From positions 1 to 44,762 of the forward strand of contig WYBL01000083.1 in assembly GCA_011526565.1 (NCBI GenBank): DNA of 44,762 nt, read 5' to 3'. The position numbers and the translations under genes were made by a program. Shown piece by piece: positions 25,766 through 34,613 of the stretch. Each line of letters starts with the position of its first letter. Within the stretch, counting starts at the first letter, position 1. The notes under the pieces are model-generated. The model was not told the origin of the DNA. It saw nothing but the letters and a program-made list of their open reading frames with translations, and ran no database searches. The DNA is from Acidobacteriota bacterium. Its GTDB lineage: Bacteria > Acidobacteriota > Vicinamibacteria > Fen-336.

Positions 25766-27064
25766 GTGAAGATCGGAGTCGTCGGCACGGGTTACGTGGG
25801 GCTGGTGGTGGGCGCCTGCCTCGCCGAGAACGGCAACAGCGTCGTCTGCGTGGACAAGGACGCGGGCAAGATCGACTTGCTGTTGAAGGGCGAGATTCCC
25901 ATCTACGAGCCCGGACTCGAGGAGATGGTGCCGCGCAACGTGCGCGAGGACCGGCTCGCGTTCACGACGGACCTCGACGCCGCCGTCAAGAGCTGCGACA
26001 TCCTGTTCATCGCGGTCGGCACGCCGCAGGACGAGGACGGCTCGGCCGACCTCACCCACGTGCTCGACGTGGCGCGCGAGATCGCGCGGGCGATGAACGG
26101 GAAGAAGATCGTGATCACCAAGTCGACCGTGCCCGTGGGCACCGCCCGCAAGGTGCGGGAGGCGATGGCGCCGCTCACGACCCACCCGTTCGCCGTGGTC
26201 AGCAACCCCGAGTTCCTCAAGGAGGGCGTCGCCGTCGACGACTTCCTGAAGCCCGACCGGGTCGTGATCGGCACCGACGACCCCGAGGTCGAGGCCGTGA
26301 TGCGCGAGCTGTACGAGCCGTTCGTGCGCACGGGCAAGCCGATCCTGGTGATGGACCACGCTTCGGCGGAGATGACGAAGTACGCCGCCAACGCGATGCT
26401 GGCGACCCGCATCTCGTTCATGAACGAGATCGCGAACCTGTGCGACCGGGTCGGCGCCGACGTGCACAAGGTGCGGATGGGCATCGGCACCGACGTCCGC
26501 ATCGGCCCCTCGTTCCTGTTCCCCGGCGTCGGCTACGGCGGCTCGTGCTTCCCGAAGGACGTGAAGGCGCTGATCCGCACGGCCGCCGACCACGGCTGCG
26601 CGGTCAAGGTCGTCGAGGCCGTCGACGAGGCCAACGAACGGCAGAAGGGCGTGATGCTGCCGCGGGTCGAGAAGTACCTCGGCGGCTTCGCGGGCAAGGT
26701 GATCGGCATCTGGGGCCTCGCCTTCAAGCCGCGCACCGACGACATGCGCGAGGCGCCGGCGCTGACCCTGATCGAGGGCTTCCTGAAGGGAGGCGCCAGC
26801 GTCCAGGTCTACGACCCGAAGGCGATGGAGGTCGCGCGCGGCGTGCTGGGCGACCGCGTCACCTACGCGAACCGCAGCTACGACGCGGCCCGCGGGGCCG
26901 ACGCCCTGGTCGTGGTCACCGAGTGGGCGGAGTTCCGCGAGCCCGACTTCGAGAAGCTGAAGCAGATCCTGCGCCGGCCCGCGATCTTCGACGGCCGCAA
27001 CATCTACAACCCGAAGCTGCTGACGGACATGGGCTTCCACTACGAGGGCATCGGCCGGCGTTGA
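25766..27064 (+). CDS. ugd: UDP-glucose 6-dehydrogenase
   Basis: The 432-aa enzyme has GTGYVG (7-12) for NAD binding, the catalytic lysine in EMTKYAANA (K205), and the nucleophilic cysteine in GYGGSCFPKD (C261). The C-terminal LAFKPRTDDMREAP segment is also present. It oxidises UDP-glucose to UDP-glucuronate with two NAD+. Its product feeds the UDP-glucuronate decarboxylase of the same locus. The GTG start has an AGAAGG ribosome-binding site close by. Its stop overlaps the TTG of galE (TTGA). Confidence 0.96.
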   Translation: MKIGVVGTGYVGLVVGACLAENGNSVVCVDKDAGKIDLLLKGEIPIYEPGLEEMVPRNVREDRLAFTTDLDAAVKSCDILFIAVGTPQDEDGSADLTHVLDVAREIARAMNGKKIVITKSTVPVGTARKVREAMAPLTTHPFAVVSNPEFLKEGVAVDDFLKPDRVVIGTDDPEVEAVMRELYEPFVRTGKPILVMDHASAEMTKYAANAMLATRISFMNEIANLCDRVGADVHKVRMGIGTDVRIGPSFLFPGVGYGGSCFPKDVKALIRTAADHGCAVKVVEAVDEANERQKGVMLPRVEKYLGGFAGKVIGIWGLAFKPRTDDMREAPALTLIEGFLKGGASVQVYDPKAMEVARGVLGDRVTYANRSYDAARGADALVVVTEWAEFREPDFEKLKQILRRPAIFDGRNIYNPKLLTDMGFHYEGIGRR

Positions 27065-28050
27065 GGGCCCTCGTCGCCGGCGGCGCGGGCTACATCGGCA
27101 GCCACGCGGTCCGCGCATTGCTCGAGGCGGGCCACGAGGTCCGCGTGCTCGACGACCTGTCGGCAGGCCACCGCGCGGCGGTGCCCGCCGGCGTTCCGCT
27201 GTTCGAGGCCGACATCGCCGATCGTGACGCCGTGTCGCGGGCGCTCGAGGGGTGCGACGCCGTCCTCCACTTCGCGGCGCTGCTGAGCGTCGGCGGCTCG
27301 GTGCGCGACCCGCTCGCGTACTGGCGCAACAACGTCGCGAAGGCGATCGCGCTGATCGACGCGATGGACGCCGCCGGCGTGCGCCGGTTCGTGTTCAGCT
27401 CGACCTGCGCGACCTTCGGCGTGCCCGTGCGGGTGCCGATGGACGAGGACCACCCGCAGGCGCCGATCAACCCGTACGGCGCCTCGAAGCTGGCGCTGGA
27501 ACGCGCGCTGCGCGACCTGGCCGCGGCGGGCGTGCTGCGCGCCGTGGCGCTGCGCTACTTCAACGCCTCCGGGGCCCACGAGGACGGCAGCCTCGGCGAG
27601 GACCACGCTCACGAGGAGCACCTGATCCCGCTCGCGATCGACGCGGCGCTCGGGCGGCGCCCGCCGCTCACCGTCTTCGGCGAGGACTACGACACGCCGG
27701 ACGGCACCTGCATCCGCGACTACATCCACGTCCAGGACCTGGCGGTCGCCCACGTGCAGGCGCTGGAGGCGCTCGAGCGCGGCGACGCGTTCCAGGCCTA
27801 CAACCTGGGCACCGGCCGCGGCCACTCGGTGCGCGAGGTGGTGGACTGCGTCGGGCGCGTGCTCGGGACGCCCGTGCCGCACTCCGTCGGCCCGCGCCGG
27901 GCCGGCGATCCGCCGCGGCTGGTCGCCGCGGCGGAGCGGGCGCGCGCGGCCTTCGGCTTCGCGCCGCGCTTCACCGAGCTGGCGGACATCGTCGAGACCG
28001 CGGCCCGCTGGCGCCGCGCCCACCCGCAGGGTTACCGTACACGCGCATGA
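27061..28050 (+). CDS. galE: UDP-glucose 4-epimerase
   Basis: The 329-aa extended SDR has the G7-x2-G10-x2-G13 motif, the SST motif (113-115), NPYGASK (Y139, K143), RYFNASGAH, and the YDTPDGTCIRDYIHV stretch that marks GalE. It interconverts UDP-glucose and UDP-galactose with bound NAD+. The start is TTG overlapping the ugd stop, so the two genes are translationally coupled. It overlaps the following GT2 gene by 4 nt (ATGA). It probably supplies UDP-galactose to this polysaccharide locus. Confidence 0.95.
   Translation: MRALVAGGAGYIGSHAVRALLEAGHEVRVLDDLSAGHRAAVPAGVPLFEADIADRDAVSRALEGCDAVLHFAALLSVGGSVRDPLAYWRNNVAKAIALIDAMDAAGVRRFVFSSTCATFGVPVRVPMDEDHPQAPINPYGASKLALERALRDLAAAGVLRAVALRYFNASGAHEDGSLGEDHAHEEHLIPLAIDAALGRRPPLTVFGEDYDTPDGTCIRDYIHVQDLAVAHVQALEALERGDAFQAYNLGTGRGHSVREVVDCVGRVLGTPVPHSVGPRRAGDPPRLVAAAERARAAFGFAPRFTELADIVETAARWRRAHPQGYRTRA
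28033..28038 (+). promoter_or_regulatory. Possible -10 box inside the end of galE
   Basis: TACCGT ends 8 nt before the ATG at 28047, the same leaderless spacing seen at hrpB and priA. It may add transcription of the GT2 gene. Confidence 0.3.
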
Positions 28051-28775
28051 GCGAGACCGCCGTCGCCCGCCGCCGTCACACGCCGATGAGCGACCCGCTG
28101 CTGACGGTCGTGATGCCGGTCTACAACGAGATCGCCACCCTCGACGAGATCGTCGGCCGGGTCCTGGCCGTGCCGGTGAAGAAGGAGCTGATCGCGATCG
28201 ACGACTGCTCGCGCGACGGCTCCCGCGAGCGGCTCCAGGAACTGGGCAGGCAGCACGGCTTCAAGGTGCTGCTCCAGGAGAAGAACCAGGGCAAGGGTGC
28301 GGCCGTGCGCCGCGGCATCCAGGCGGCCACGGGCGACATCATCGTCGTCCAGGACGCCGACCTCGAGTGGAGCCCCGAGGAGTACCCGGAGCTGCTCGAC
28401 CTGATCGTGCGCGGCAAGGCGGACGCGGTGTTCGGCAGCCGCTTCATCGGCCGCCACCGCTGCTTCCTGTTCACCCACTACCTCGCCAACCTGTTCCTCA
28501 ACTTCGTCACCAACGTGCTGTACAACACGACGATGACGGACATGGAGACGTGCTTCAAGGCCGTCCGCGCCGACGTGCTGAAGCCGATCCCGCTGCAGAG
28601 CAACCGCTTCGGGATCGAGCCCGAGATCACCGCCAAGCTGTTCAAGCGCAAGGCGCGCGTCTACGAGGTGCCGGTCACCTACGAGGGCCGCGACTACTCC
28701 GAGGGCAAGAAGCTGACGTGGCGCGACGGCTTCCCCGCGCTGTGGACCCTGATCAAGTACCGTTTCGTCGACTAG
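28047..28775 (+). CDS. GT2 glycosyltransferase, dolichyl/polyprenyl-phosphate type
   Basis: The 242-aa protein has the DPM1-like signature: VVMPVYNE, IDDCSRDGS, the metal-binding QDADLEWSPEEYP, FGSRF, and the C-terminal VYEVPVTYEGRDYSEGKKL. It lacks membrane helices at the C-terminus, unlike GtrB. It would transfer a sugar from an NDP-sugar to polyprenyl phosphate or another lipid carrier at the inner membrane face. ATG 28047 overlaps galE; an in-frame ATG at 28086 (residue 14) fits the family N-terminus better and may be the true start. Confidence 0.88.
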   Translation: MSETAVARRRHTPMSDPLLTVVMPVYNEIATLDEIVGRVLAVPVKKELIAIDDCSRDGSRERLQELGRQHGFKVLLQEKNQGKGAAVRRGIQAATGDIIVVQDADLEWSPEEYPELLDLIVRGKADAVFGSRFIGRHRCFLFTHYLANLFLNFVTNVLYNTTMTDMETCFKAVRADVLKPIPLQSNRFGIEPEITAKLFKRKARVYEVPVTYEGRDYSEGKKLTWRDGFPALWTLIKYRFVD

Positions 28776-28800
28776 AGGGGCCGAAAGTCCCGGATTCGTC

Positions 28801-28806
28801 TATACT
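28801..28806 (+). promoter_or_regulatory. Probable -10 box upstream of the ABC exporter operon
   Basis: TATACT lies in the 163-nt gap after the GT2 gene, which otherwise holds only a CCCG/CGGG mini-hairpin near 28829-28841. No convincing -35 box is seen. It could drive the ABC exporter and the yicC-gmk genes. Confidence 0.4.
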
Positions 28807-28938
28807 TACGCCTCCGGTCGCGACCCCGCTTCGGGGCCTCGGACGGCCGGAGCGAGGAAACGCGCCATCGCGCTGCCGGCCCACCCCCTGATCCCGGAAG
28901 GTCCTCCTGCCCGCCGACGCCGGCCCTGGCTGCGGGAG

Positions 28939-30705
28939 GTGCGCACCGCCGTGCACGGGGCGCGCGGCGACTTCGCGCAGGCCCGGCGGCTGTTCGCCTA
29001 CGCGAGCCCCTACTCGGGCCTGCTGGCGCTGTCGTGGGCGGCGATGGCGGTCTACGCCGCGTCGGGGGCGCTGCTGACCTACACGGTCAAGCCGATCTTC
29101 GACGAGGTGCTGATCCGCGGGGTCAACACGCTGCAGGTCGCGGCCACCATCCTGGGCCTCTACGTCCTCAAGGGCTTCGGGGCCTACTTCAGCACCACCC
29201 TGGTCGCGCTGGTCGGGCATCGCGCCGTGACCGACCTGCGCAACGCCCTGTACGAGCACACGCTCAACCAGTCCTTCTCCTTCCTGTCGCGCAACTCGAC
29301 GGGAAAGATGATGAGCCACATCACGAACGACGTGGAGCGCATCCAGGCCGCGGTGACCGAGATCGCCGGCGACCTGCTGAAGGAGGGGCTCACCGTCGTC
29401 GGCCTGCTGGCGCTGCTGTTCTGGCTCGACTGGGTGCTGGCGCTGGTGGCGATCTTCGGCATGCCGCTCGCGCTGTACCCGCTCGTCAAGCTGGGGCGCC
29501 GGCTGCGCGCCTCCAACGAGACCTCGCTGCGGCGCTGGAAGGACATCTCCGAGATCCTGCAGGAGACGATCTCCGGTTTCCGCGTGGTCAAGGCCTTCGG
29601 CATGGAGGGCTTCGAGACGGCCCGCTTCAAGCGGGCGTCGGCGCGGCTGCTGGCGGTCAACATGAAGATCACGCGCACGACCGCCGCGCTGCCGCCGCTG
29701 ATGGAGGCGGTGGGCGGCCTGGCGATCGTGGCCGCCCTGCTCTACGGCAGCCACGCGATCGCCAGCGGCCGCATGACGCCCGGCTCGTTCACCTCGTTCG
29801 TCGCCGGGCTGCTCGCGATGTACACGCCGATCAAGCGCCTGTCGCGGGTCAACGCGACGCTGCAGGGCGCGCTCGCGGCCTCCTCGCGGATCTTCGAGGT
29901 GCTCGACACCCACCAGGAGGTGGCCGAGCCCGCGCAGCCGGTCGCGATCGGCCGCGCCCGCGGCGAGATCGAGTTCGGCAACGTCGGCTTCCGCTACGCC
30001 GACGGCGGGGGCCAGATCCTCAGGAGGATCAGCTTCCGGGCCCAGCCGGGCCAGGTGATCGCGATCGTCGGCAAGAGCGGCCAGGGCAAGACGACGCTGC
30101 TCAACCTGCTGCCGCGCTTCTACGACCCGACCGAGGGCGTGATCCGGATCGACGGCCACGACATCCGGGACCTGGGCCTGCGCAGCCTGCGCGAGCAGAT
30201 CGGGCTGGTGACGCAGGAGATCGTGCTGTTCAACGACACGGTGCGGGCCAACATCGCCTACGGCCTGTCCGACGTCGACGAGGCGCGGATCGAGGGCGCC
30301 GCCCGCGCGGCCTTCGCCCACGACTTCATCCTCAACCTGCCGCGGCGCTACGACACCGTGATCGGGGAGCGCGGCAGTCGCCTGTCGGGCGGCCAGCGCC
30401 AGCGCATCGCGATCGCGCGGGCGATCCTCAAGGACCCGCCGATCCTGATTCTCGACGAGGCCACCTCGGCGCTCGACACCGAGTCGGAGCGGCTCGTGCA
30501 GCAGGCGCTGGCCAACCTGATGCGGGGGCGCACCACGCTGGTCATCGCCCACCGCATCTCCACCGTGCGCCACGCGGACGTGATCCTCGTGATCGAGGGC
30601 GGCGAGATCCGCGAGATGGGCGACCACGAGTCGCTGCTGCGCCGCCGCGGCCTCTACAGCCGGCTCCACGAACTGCAGTTCTCGACCGAGGACCCGGCGC
30701 TGTGA
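28939..30705 (+). CDS. MsbA-like ABC exporter (fused membrane and ATPase domains)
   Basis: The 588-aa half-transporter has six transmembrane helices (about residues 20-310) followed by an ATPase with Walker A GKSGQGKTT, the Q-loop in LVTQEI, signature LSGGQ, Walker B ILILDEA and switch IAHR. This is the layout of MsbA and related lipid or drug exporters that work as homodimers. Its place between the polysaccharide locus and housekeeping genes suggests export of a lipid A precursor or lipid-linked glycan. The start is uncertain: GTG 28939 is used, and GTG 28951 has better spacing to GGGAGG. No ATG is available upstream. Confidence 0.88.
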   Translation: MRTAVHGARGDFAQARRLFAYASPYSGLLALSWAAMAVYAASGALLTYTVKPIFDEVLIRGVNTLQVAATILGLYVLKGFGAYFSTTLVALVGHRAVTDLRNALYEHTLNQSFSFLSRNSTGKMMSHITNDVERIQAAVTEIAGDLLKEGLTVVGLLALLFWLDWVLALVAIFGMPLALYPLVKLGRRLRASNETSLRRWKDISEILQETISGFRVVKAFGMEGFETARFKRASARLLAVNMKITRTTAALPPLMEAVGGLAIVAALLYGSHAIASGRMTPGSFTSFVAGLLAMYTPIKRLSRVNATLQGALAASSRIFEVLDTHQEVAEPAQPVAIGRARGEIEFGNVGFRYADGGGQILRRISFRAQPGQVIAIVGKSGQGKTTLLNLLPRFYDPTEGVIRIDGHDIRDLGLRSLREQIGLVTQEIVLFNDTVRANIAYGLSDVDEARIEGAARAAFAHDFILNLPRRYDTVIGERGSRLSGGQRQRIAIARAILKDPPILILDEATSALDTESERLVQQALANLMRGRTTLVIAHRISTVRHADVILVIEGGEIREMGDHESLLRRRGLYSRLHELQFSTEDPAL

Positions 30706-31580
30706 TCCGCTCGATGACGGGTTTCGGCAGCGGCCGCGCGGCCGGCGAGGCCGGCGAGGTGAGCGCGACCGTGCGCACGGTCAACCACCGCTACCTCGAC
30801 GTCTCCGTCTCGCTGCCCCGGCGCCTGCGCGGCCTGGAGTCGCGGGTGCGGGCCCTGGCCCAGGCCGGGCTCGAGCGCGGCAAGGTCGACGTCACGATCC
30901 AGGCGACCGGCGCGGCGGGAGAGGAGGCGAGCCTCGCCTCGCAGGAGGTGATCGCCTCCGTGGTCGCGTCGCTGCGGCGGATCGCCGACCTGCCCTCGGT
31001 CGACGGCGGGGTCCGGGTCAGCGACGTGCTGCGCTACCCGGGCGTGCTCAACGGCGTGGAACCCGGGCCCGAGGCGGGGGAGCCTTTCTGGCCCCTGGTC
31101 GAACCCGCGCTGCGGGCGGCTGCCGAAGGCGTCGCGGCCATGCGCCGCGACGAAGGAGCGCGCCTCGGGGCGGCGCTCGAGCGAATGCTGGCGGAGGTCG
31201 ACGCCGCCGCGGGTCGGCTGGAGGCGGCCTCGGCGGCGTCGCGCGCCTCGCGACGCGACCAGGTGCTCGCGCGCCTGCGGGAGCTCGTCCAGGAGTTCGG
31301 CGTCGAGGACGCCCGGCTGGTGGCCGAGGCGTCGCGCCAGGCCGACCGGCTGGACGTCGCCGAGGAGCTCCAGCGGCTCCGCTCCCACGTCGCCCAGGCC
31401 CGAGGCCTGGTCGCGGGCGAGGCGCCCGCGGGCCGCAAGCTGGACTTCCTGGCGCAGGAGCTGATGCGCGAGGCCAACACCATCGGCAGCAAGGCCGCCG
31501 ACGCGGGGATGACCGCGGAGGTCGTGGGCCTCAAGGCGGAGATCGAGCGCTTTCGCGAGCAGGTGCAGAACGTTGAGTGA
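30702..31580 (+). CDS. yicC: YicC family endoribonuclease
   Basis: The 292-aa protein opens with IRSMTGFGSG, the invariant YicC start, and has TVRTVNHRYLDV near residue 25. It ends with the conserved KLDFLAQELMREANTIGSK-type block and GLKAEIERFREQVQNVE, given here as fragments. YicC proteins are RNA-cleaving enzymes linked to stationary-phase survival and sRNA turnover. GTG overlaps the ABC exporter stop by 4 nt. It sits directly before gmk, as in many bacteria, and overlaps its TTG start by 8 nt. Confidence 0.93.
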   Translation: MIRSMTGFGSGRAAGEAGEVSATVRTVNHRYLDVSVSLPRRLRGLESRVRALAQAGLERGKVDVTIQATGAAGEEASLASQEVIASVVASLRRIADLPSVDGGVRVSDVLRYPGVLNGVEPGPEAGEPFWPLVEPALRAAAEGVAAMRRDEGARLGAALERMLAEVDAAAGRLEAASAASRASRRDQVLARLRELVQEFGVEDARLVAEASRQADRLDVAEELQRLRSHVAQARGLVAGEAPAGRKLDFLAQELMREANTIGSKAADAGMTAEVVGLKAEIERFREQVQNVE

Positions 31581-32193
31581 ACAGGCCTCGCTGTTCGTGA
31601 TCTCCGCGCCCTCGGGCGCCGGCAAGTCGACCGTGGTGCGCCGGGTGCTGGCCGAGGTGCCGGGCCTGCGCTTCTCCGTCTCCCACACGACCCGCCCGCC
31701 GCGGTCGGGCGAGCAGGACGGGCGCGAGTACCACTTCGTCGACCGGGCTGCCTTCGAGGCGCTGGTCGGCCGCGACGGCTTCCTCGAGTGGGCCGAGGTC
31801 CACGGCAACCTGTACGGCACGAGCATGGCGGAACTGGAACGCGCGCGCGAGGCCGGCTGCGACCTGGTCTGCGACCTCGACGTGCAGGGCGCGGCCCAGG
31901 TCCGCGGGCGGCTGGCGGACGCCGTCACGCTGTTCCTGCTGCCGCCCTCCGCCGAGGCGCTGGAGCGCCGGCTGCGCGGCCGCGGCCAGGACGACGCGGC
32001 CGTGATCGAGCGGCGCCTGCGCAACGCGCGCACGGAGATGGAGCGCTTCGCGGAGTTCGACTACGCGGTCGTCAACGACGACGTCGAGGCCGCCGTTGCG
32101 GCCGTCAAGGCCGTGATCGCGGCAGCCCGCTGCCGGACCAGCCGGCGCCGCGAGGCGGCGCAGGCGATTCTCAGGACCTTCCGGGCAGGGTAG
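31573..32193 (+). CDS. gmk: Guanylate kinase
   Basis: The 206-aa enzyme has the P-loop SAPSGAGKST (11-20), SVSHTTRPPRSGE with the GMP-binding residues, GREYHFV, FLEWAEVHGNLYGT, and the LDVQGAAQVR region. It phosphorylates GMP to GDP with ATP. The start is TTG, inside the end of yicC (8-nt overlap), and is the only one giving the normal N-terminus. A -10 box for rpoZ begins at its stop codon. Confidence 0.95.
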   Translation: MSEQASLFVISAPSGAGKSTVVRRVLAEVPGLRFSVSHTTRPPRSGEQDGREYHFVDRAAFEALVGRDGFLEWAEVHGNLYGTSMAELERAREAGCDLVCDLDVQGAAQVRGRLADAVTLFLLPPSAEALERRLRGRGQDDAAVIERRLRNARTEMERFAEFDYAVVNDDVEAAVAAVKAVIAAARCRTSRRREAAQAILRTFRAG

Positions 32194-32196
32194 AGT
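32191..32196 (+). promoter_or_regulatory. Possible -10 box for rpoZ
   Basis: TAGAGT begins at the gmk stop codon and is 41 nt before the rpoZ ATG. The purine-rich leader carries a GGAG/GAGG ribosome-binding region. Confidence 0.35.
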
Positions 32197-32237
32197 CCCG
32201 GTTTTCGACTTTTCGGACGAGGAGAGGACGAGGCGAG

Positions 32238-32468
32238 ATGACCCAGATCGTGATGCCGAAGGACGTGGACAGCAAGTTCCGCTTCATCGTCGTGGCGGCC
32301 CAGCGCTCCAAGCAGATCCAGCAGGGAGCCAAGGCCCGCGTCGACGTCAAGACGCGCAAGCCCACCCGGGTGGCGATGCAGGAAGTGCTGCAGAACGCCG
32401 TGTCGTGGGAGATCGTCGACCCCGAGGCCCCGGCCCCGGTCGCCGAAGAGGCCGGCCAGGAGGGCTGA
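32238..32468 (+). CDS. rpoZ: RNA polymerase omega subunit
   Basis: The 76-aa protein has the omega core KFRFIVVAAQRSKQIQQGA (about residues 13-31), where the A-x-R-x-x-Q pattern matches RpoZ, and an RVAMQEV helix (about 45-51). A short acidic Pro/Ala/Glu tail follows. It helps assemble and stabilise core RNA polymerase around the beta' subunit. The gmk-rpoZ-coaBC order is standard. A purine-rich ribosome-binding site precedes the ATG. Confidence 0.9.
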   Translation: MTQIVMPKDVDSKFRFIVVAAQRSKQIQQGAKARVDVKTRKPTRVAMQEVLQNAVSWEIVDPEAPAPVAEEAGQEG

Positions 32469-32484
32469 CCCGGAGGCGCGAGCG

Positions 32485-33675
32485 GTGCCGACCGTCGTCC
32501 TCGGCGTCACGGGGTGCATCGGGGCCTACAAGGCCTGCGAGGTGCTCCGTGAGCTGCAGAAGCGCGACGTCGACGTCCACGTGGTGATGACCCGCCACGC
32601 GACGGAGTTCGTGTCGCCGATGACGTTCGAGGCGCTCTCGCGCCACGCGGTGTTCGTCGACCAGTTCCGGCTGGGCGAGAACGGCGACATCCGCCACATC
32701 TCGCTGGCGGACGCGGCGGAGTTGCTGCTGGTGGCGCCGGCCACGGCCAACGTGCTCGCCAAGTTCGCCCGCGGGATCGCCGACGACGCGCTCTCCACGC
32801 TGCACCTCGCGACCCGCGCGCCGCTGCTGCTGGCGCCGGCCATGAACGTGAACATGTTCGAGCACCCCGCGGTCGCGGAGAACCTCGCGATCCTGCGCGC
32901 CCGCGGCGCGACCGTGATCGAGCCCGGCTCGGGCTACCTCGCGTGCGGCTGGCTGGGCAAGGGCCGGCTGGCCGAGGTGCCGGACATCGTCGAGGCCGCG
33001 ATGGCGGCGCTGCAGCGGCGCCGCGACCTCGCGGGGCTGCAGGTGGTGGTCAGCGCCGGGCCGACGATCGAGGATCTCGACCCGGTTCGGTTCATCTCCA
33101 ACCGCTCGTCCGGGAAGATGGGCTACCGGGTCGCCGAGGCCGCGCGCGACCGCGGCGCGGCGGTGACCCTGGTGTCCGGGCCCACGGCGCTCGCGGACCC
33201 GCCCGGGTTGCGCACCGTGCGGGTGCGCTCCGCGGCCGAGATGGAGCAGGCCGTGCTGCGCGAGTCGGCGGGCGCGGACGTGGTGGTGATGGCCGCCGCC
33301 GTCGCCGACTGGCGCCCGGCGAATCGCTCGGACCACAAGGTCAAGAAGGAGGTCGCGGCCCGCTCGATCGAGCTCGAGCGCACGACGGACATCCTGGCCG
33401 CGCTCGGCCGCGAGAAGGGGCCGCGGTTCCTGGTCGGCTTCGCCGCCGAGACGGACGACGTCGTCGGTTACGCGCGCGGCAAGCTGGTCGCGAAGAACGC
33501 CGACCTGATCGTCGCCAACGACGTCTCGGGCGCGGGCGTCGGCTTCGACGCCGACGACAACGCCGCGACCCTCGTCGACAGCGCGGGCGAGGTGGTGGTC
33601 GAACGCACCAGCAAGCGCGCGCTGGCCGAGCGGATCTGGGACCGCGTGCGCGAGTTGCGCGGCGCCCGGGGCTGA
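32485..33675 (+). CDS. coaBC: Bifunctional phosphopantothenoylcysteine decarboxylase / phosphopantothenate-cysteine ligase
   Basis: The 396-aa fusion has an FMN-dependent CoaC half with GVTGCIGAYK, RHISLA (catalytic His), APAMNVNM and the CGWLGKGRL flap with its cysteine. The CoaB half has SAGPTIEDLDPVRFISN, SSGKMG, AAAVADWRP and ANDVSGAGVGFD. It carries out two steps of coenzyme A synthesis. The GTG start is 16 nt after rpoZ with CGGAGG upstream. The Trp of the usual PxMNxxMW motif is Phe here. Confidence 0.95.
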   Translation: MPTVVLGVTGCIGAYKACEVLRELQKRDVDVHVVMTRHATEFVSPMTFEALSRHAVFVDQFRLGENGDIRHISLADAAELLLVAPATANVLAKFARGIADDALSTLHLATRAPLLLAPAMNVNMFEHPAVAENLAILRARGATVIEPGSGYLACGWLGKGRLAEVPDIVEAAMAALQRRRDLAGLQVVVSAGPTIEDLDPVRFISNRSSGKMGYRVAEAARDRGAAVTLVSGPTALADPPGLRTVRVRSAAEMEQAVLRESAGADVVVMAAAVADWRPANRSDHKVKKEVAARSIELERTTDILAALGREKGPRFLVGFAAETDDVVGYARGKLVAKNADLIVANDVSGAGVGFDADDNAATLVDSAGEVVVERTSKRALAERIWDRVRELRGARG

Positions 33676-33682
33676 GCGCGCC

Positions 33683-34561
33683 TTGTCGGACGAAGAGCGC
33701 ACGCTGATCGCCGCCGAGCTGCGCGAGCGGCTCGCCTGGCTCTCGGGACTGACCGAAGTGGGTGTGCCGCGCGAGGCTGCCGGGGCGGCACCGCCGGTGG
33801 CCCCGCGCGAGTCGCTCCTCGCCCCGCCCGTCGCTCGCGCTTCGGCCCCACCTGCGGCAGCACCCCCAGCGCGTCCCGCGCCCCCGTCCAGCGAGCCGCC
33901 CGCGGCGGCCACGGCTTCGCGCCGGGCGTCGGCGAAGGCCGCCACGCCCGAGTGGGCGATGCCGGCCGCCGCGGCCGAGCCGTGTCCCGTGCCCGCGACA
34001 GGCGAGCCCGAGGCGCGGCTCGCGGCGCTCGTCGAGTGGATCGGCGACTGCCGCCGCTGCACGTTGGCGCCGACACGCACGAAGATCGTCTACGGCCAGG
34101 GCAACCTGCGCGCGGAGATCATGTTCGTCGGCGAAGCGCCGGGCGCGGACGAAGACGAGCAGGGCCTGGCCTTCGTCGGCCGCGCGGGCCAGTTGCTGAC
34201 CGACATCATCGAGAAGGGCCTCAAGGTCCCGCGCCCCGAGGTCTTCATCGCCAACGTGATCAAGTGCCGTCCGCCCGGCAACCGCAACCCGGAGACGGCC
34301 GAGATCCTGGCCTGCCAGCCGTTCCTCGAGCAGCAGATCGAGATCGTCAAGCCGAAGGTGCTGATCGGGCTCGGCAAGTTCGCGGGCCAGTGGCTGCTGA
34401 AGACCGCCGAGCCGATCTCGCGGATCCGCGGCCGCTTCGGGGACTACCGCGGCATCCCCGTGATGCCGACGTTCCACCCGGCCTACCTGCTGCGCAACCC
34501 GTCGGCGAAGAAGGACGTGTGGGAGGACCTGAAGCTGGTCCTCCGCCACCTGGGGCGCTGA
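33683..34561 (+). CDS. Type-4 uracil-DNA glycosylase with long N-terminal extension
   Basis: The C-terminal 190 residues match family 4 (iron-sulfur) uracil-DNA glycosylase. The cluster cysteines are in CRRC, IKCRPP and LACQPF. Motif 1 is [12 protein letters not shown] and the C-terminal motif is HPAYLLRNP. It removes uracil from DNA in base-excision repair. The first 100 or so residues are an extra region: a short helix (about 1-30) and a Pro/Ala-rich linker. The TTG start at 33683 is 7 nt after coaBC. The extension probably tethers the enzyme or binds a partner; its role is unknown. Confidence 0.88.
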   Translation: MSDEERTLIAAELRERLAWLSGLTEVGVPREAAGAAPPVAPRESLLAPPVARASAPPAAAPPARPAPPSSEPPAAATASRRASAKAATPEWAMPAAAAEPCPVPATGEPEARLAALVEWIGDCRRCTLAPTRTKIVYGQGNLRAEIMFVGEAPGADEDEQGLAFVGRAGQLLTDIIEKGLKVPRPEVFIANVIKCRPPGNRNPETAEILACQPFLEQQIEIVKPKVLIGLGKFAGQWLLKTAEPISRIRGRFGDYRGIPVMPTFHPAYLLRNPSAKKDVWEDLKLVLRHLGR

Positions 34562-34601
34562 GCTCCCCGTGCCGCGGACCCGCCGCTCCACGTCGCGGCG
34601 C

Positions 34602-34607
34602 TAAGGT
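34602..34607 (+). promoter_or_regulatory. Leaderless -10 box of priA
   Basis: TAAGGT ends exactly 6 nt before the GTG start at 34614, which would put the transcription start on the start codon. The 52-nt gap has no ribosome-binding site. Confidence 0.45.
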
Positions 34608-34613
34608 GGCGGC

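Noticed and set aside
28807..28938. Possible structured leader or small RNA before the ABC exporter
   Set aside because: Apart from a TATACT box and a short CCCG/CGGG hairpin there is no conserved riboswitch or sRNA pattern I can support.
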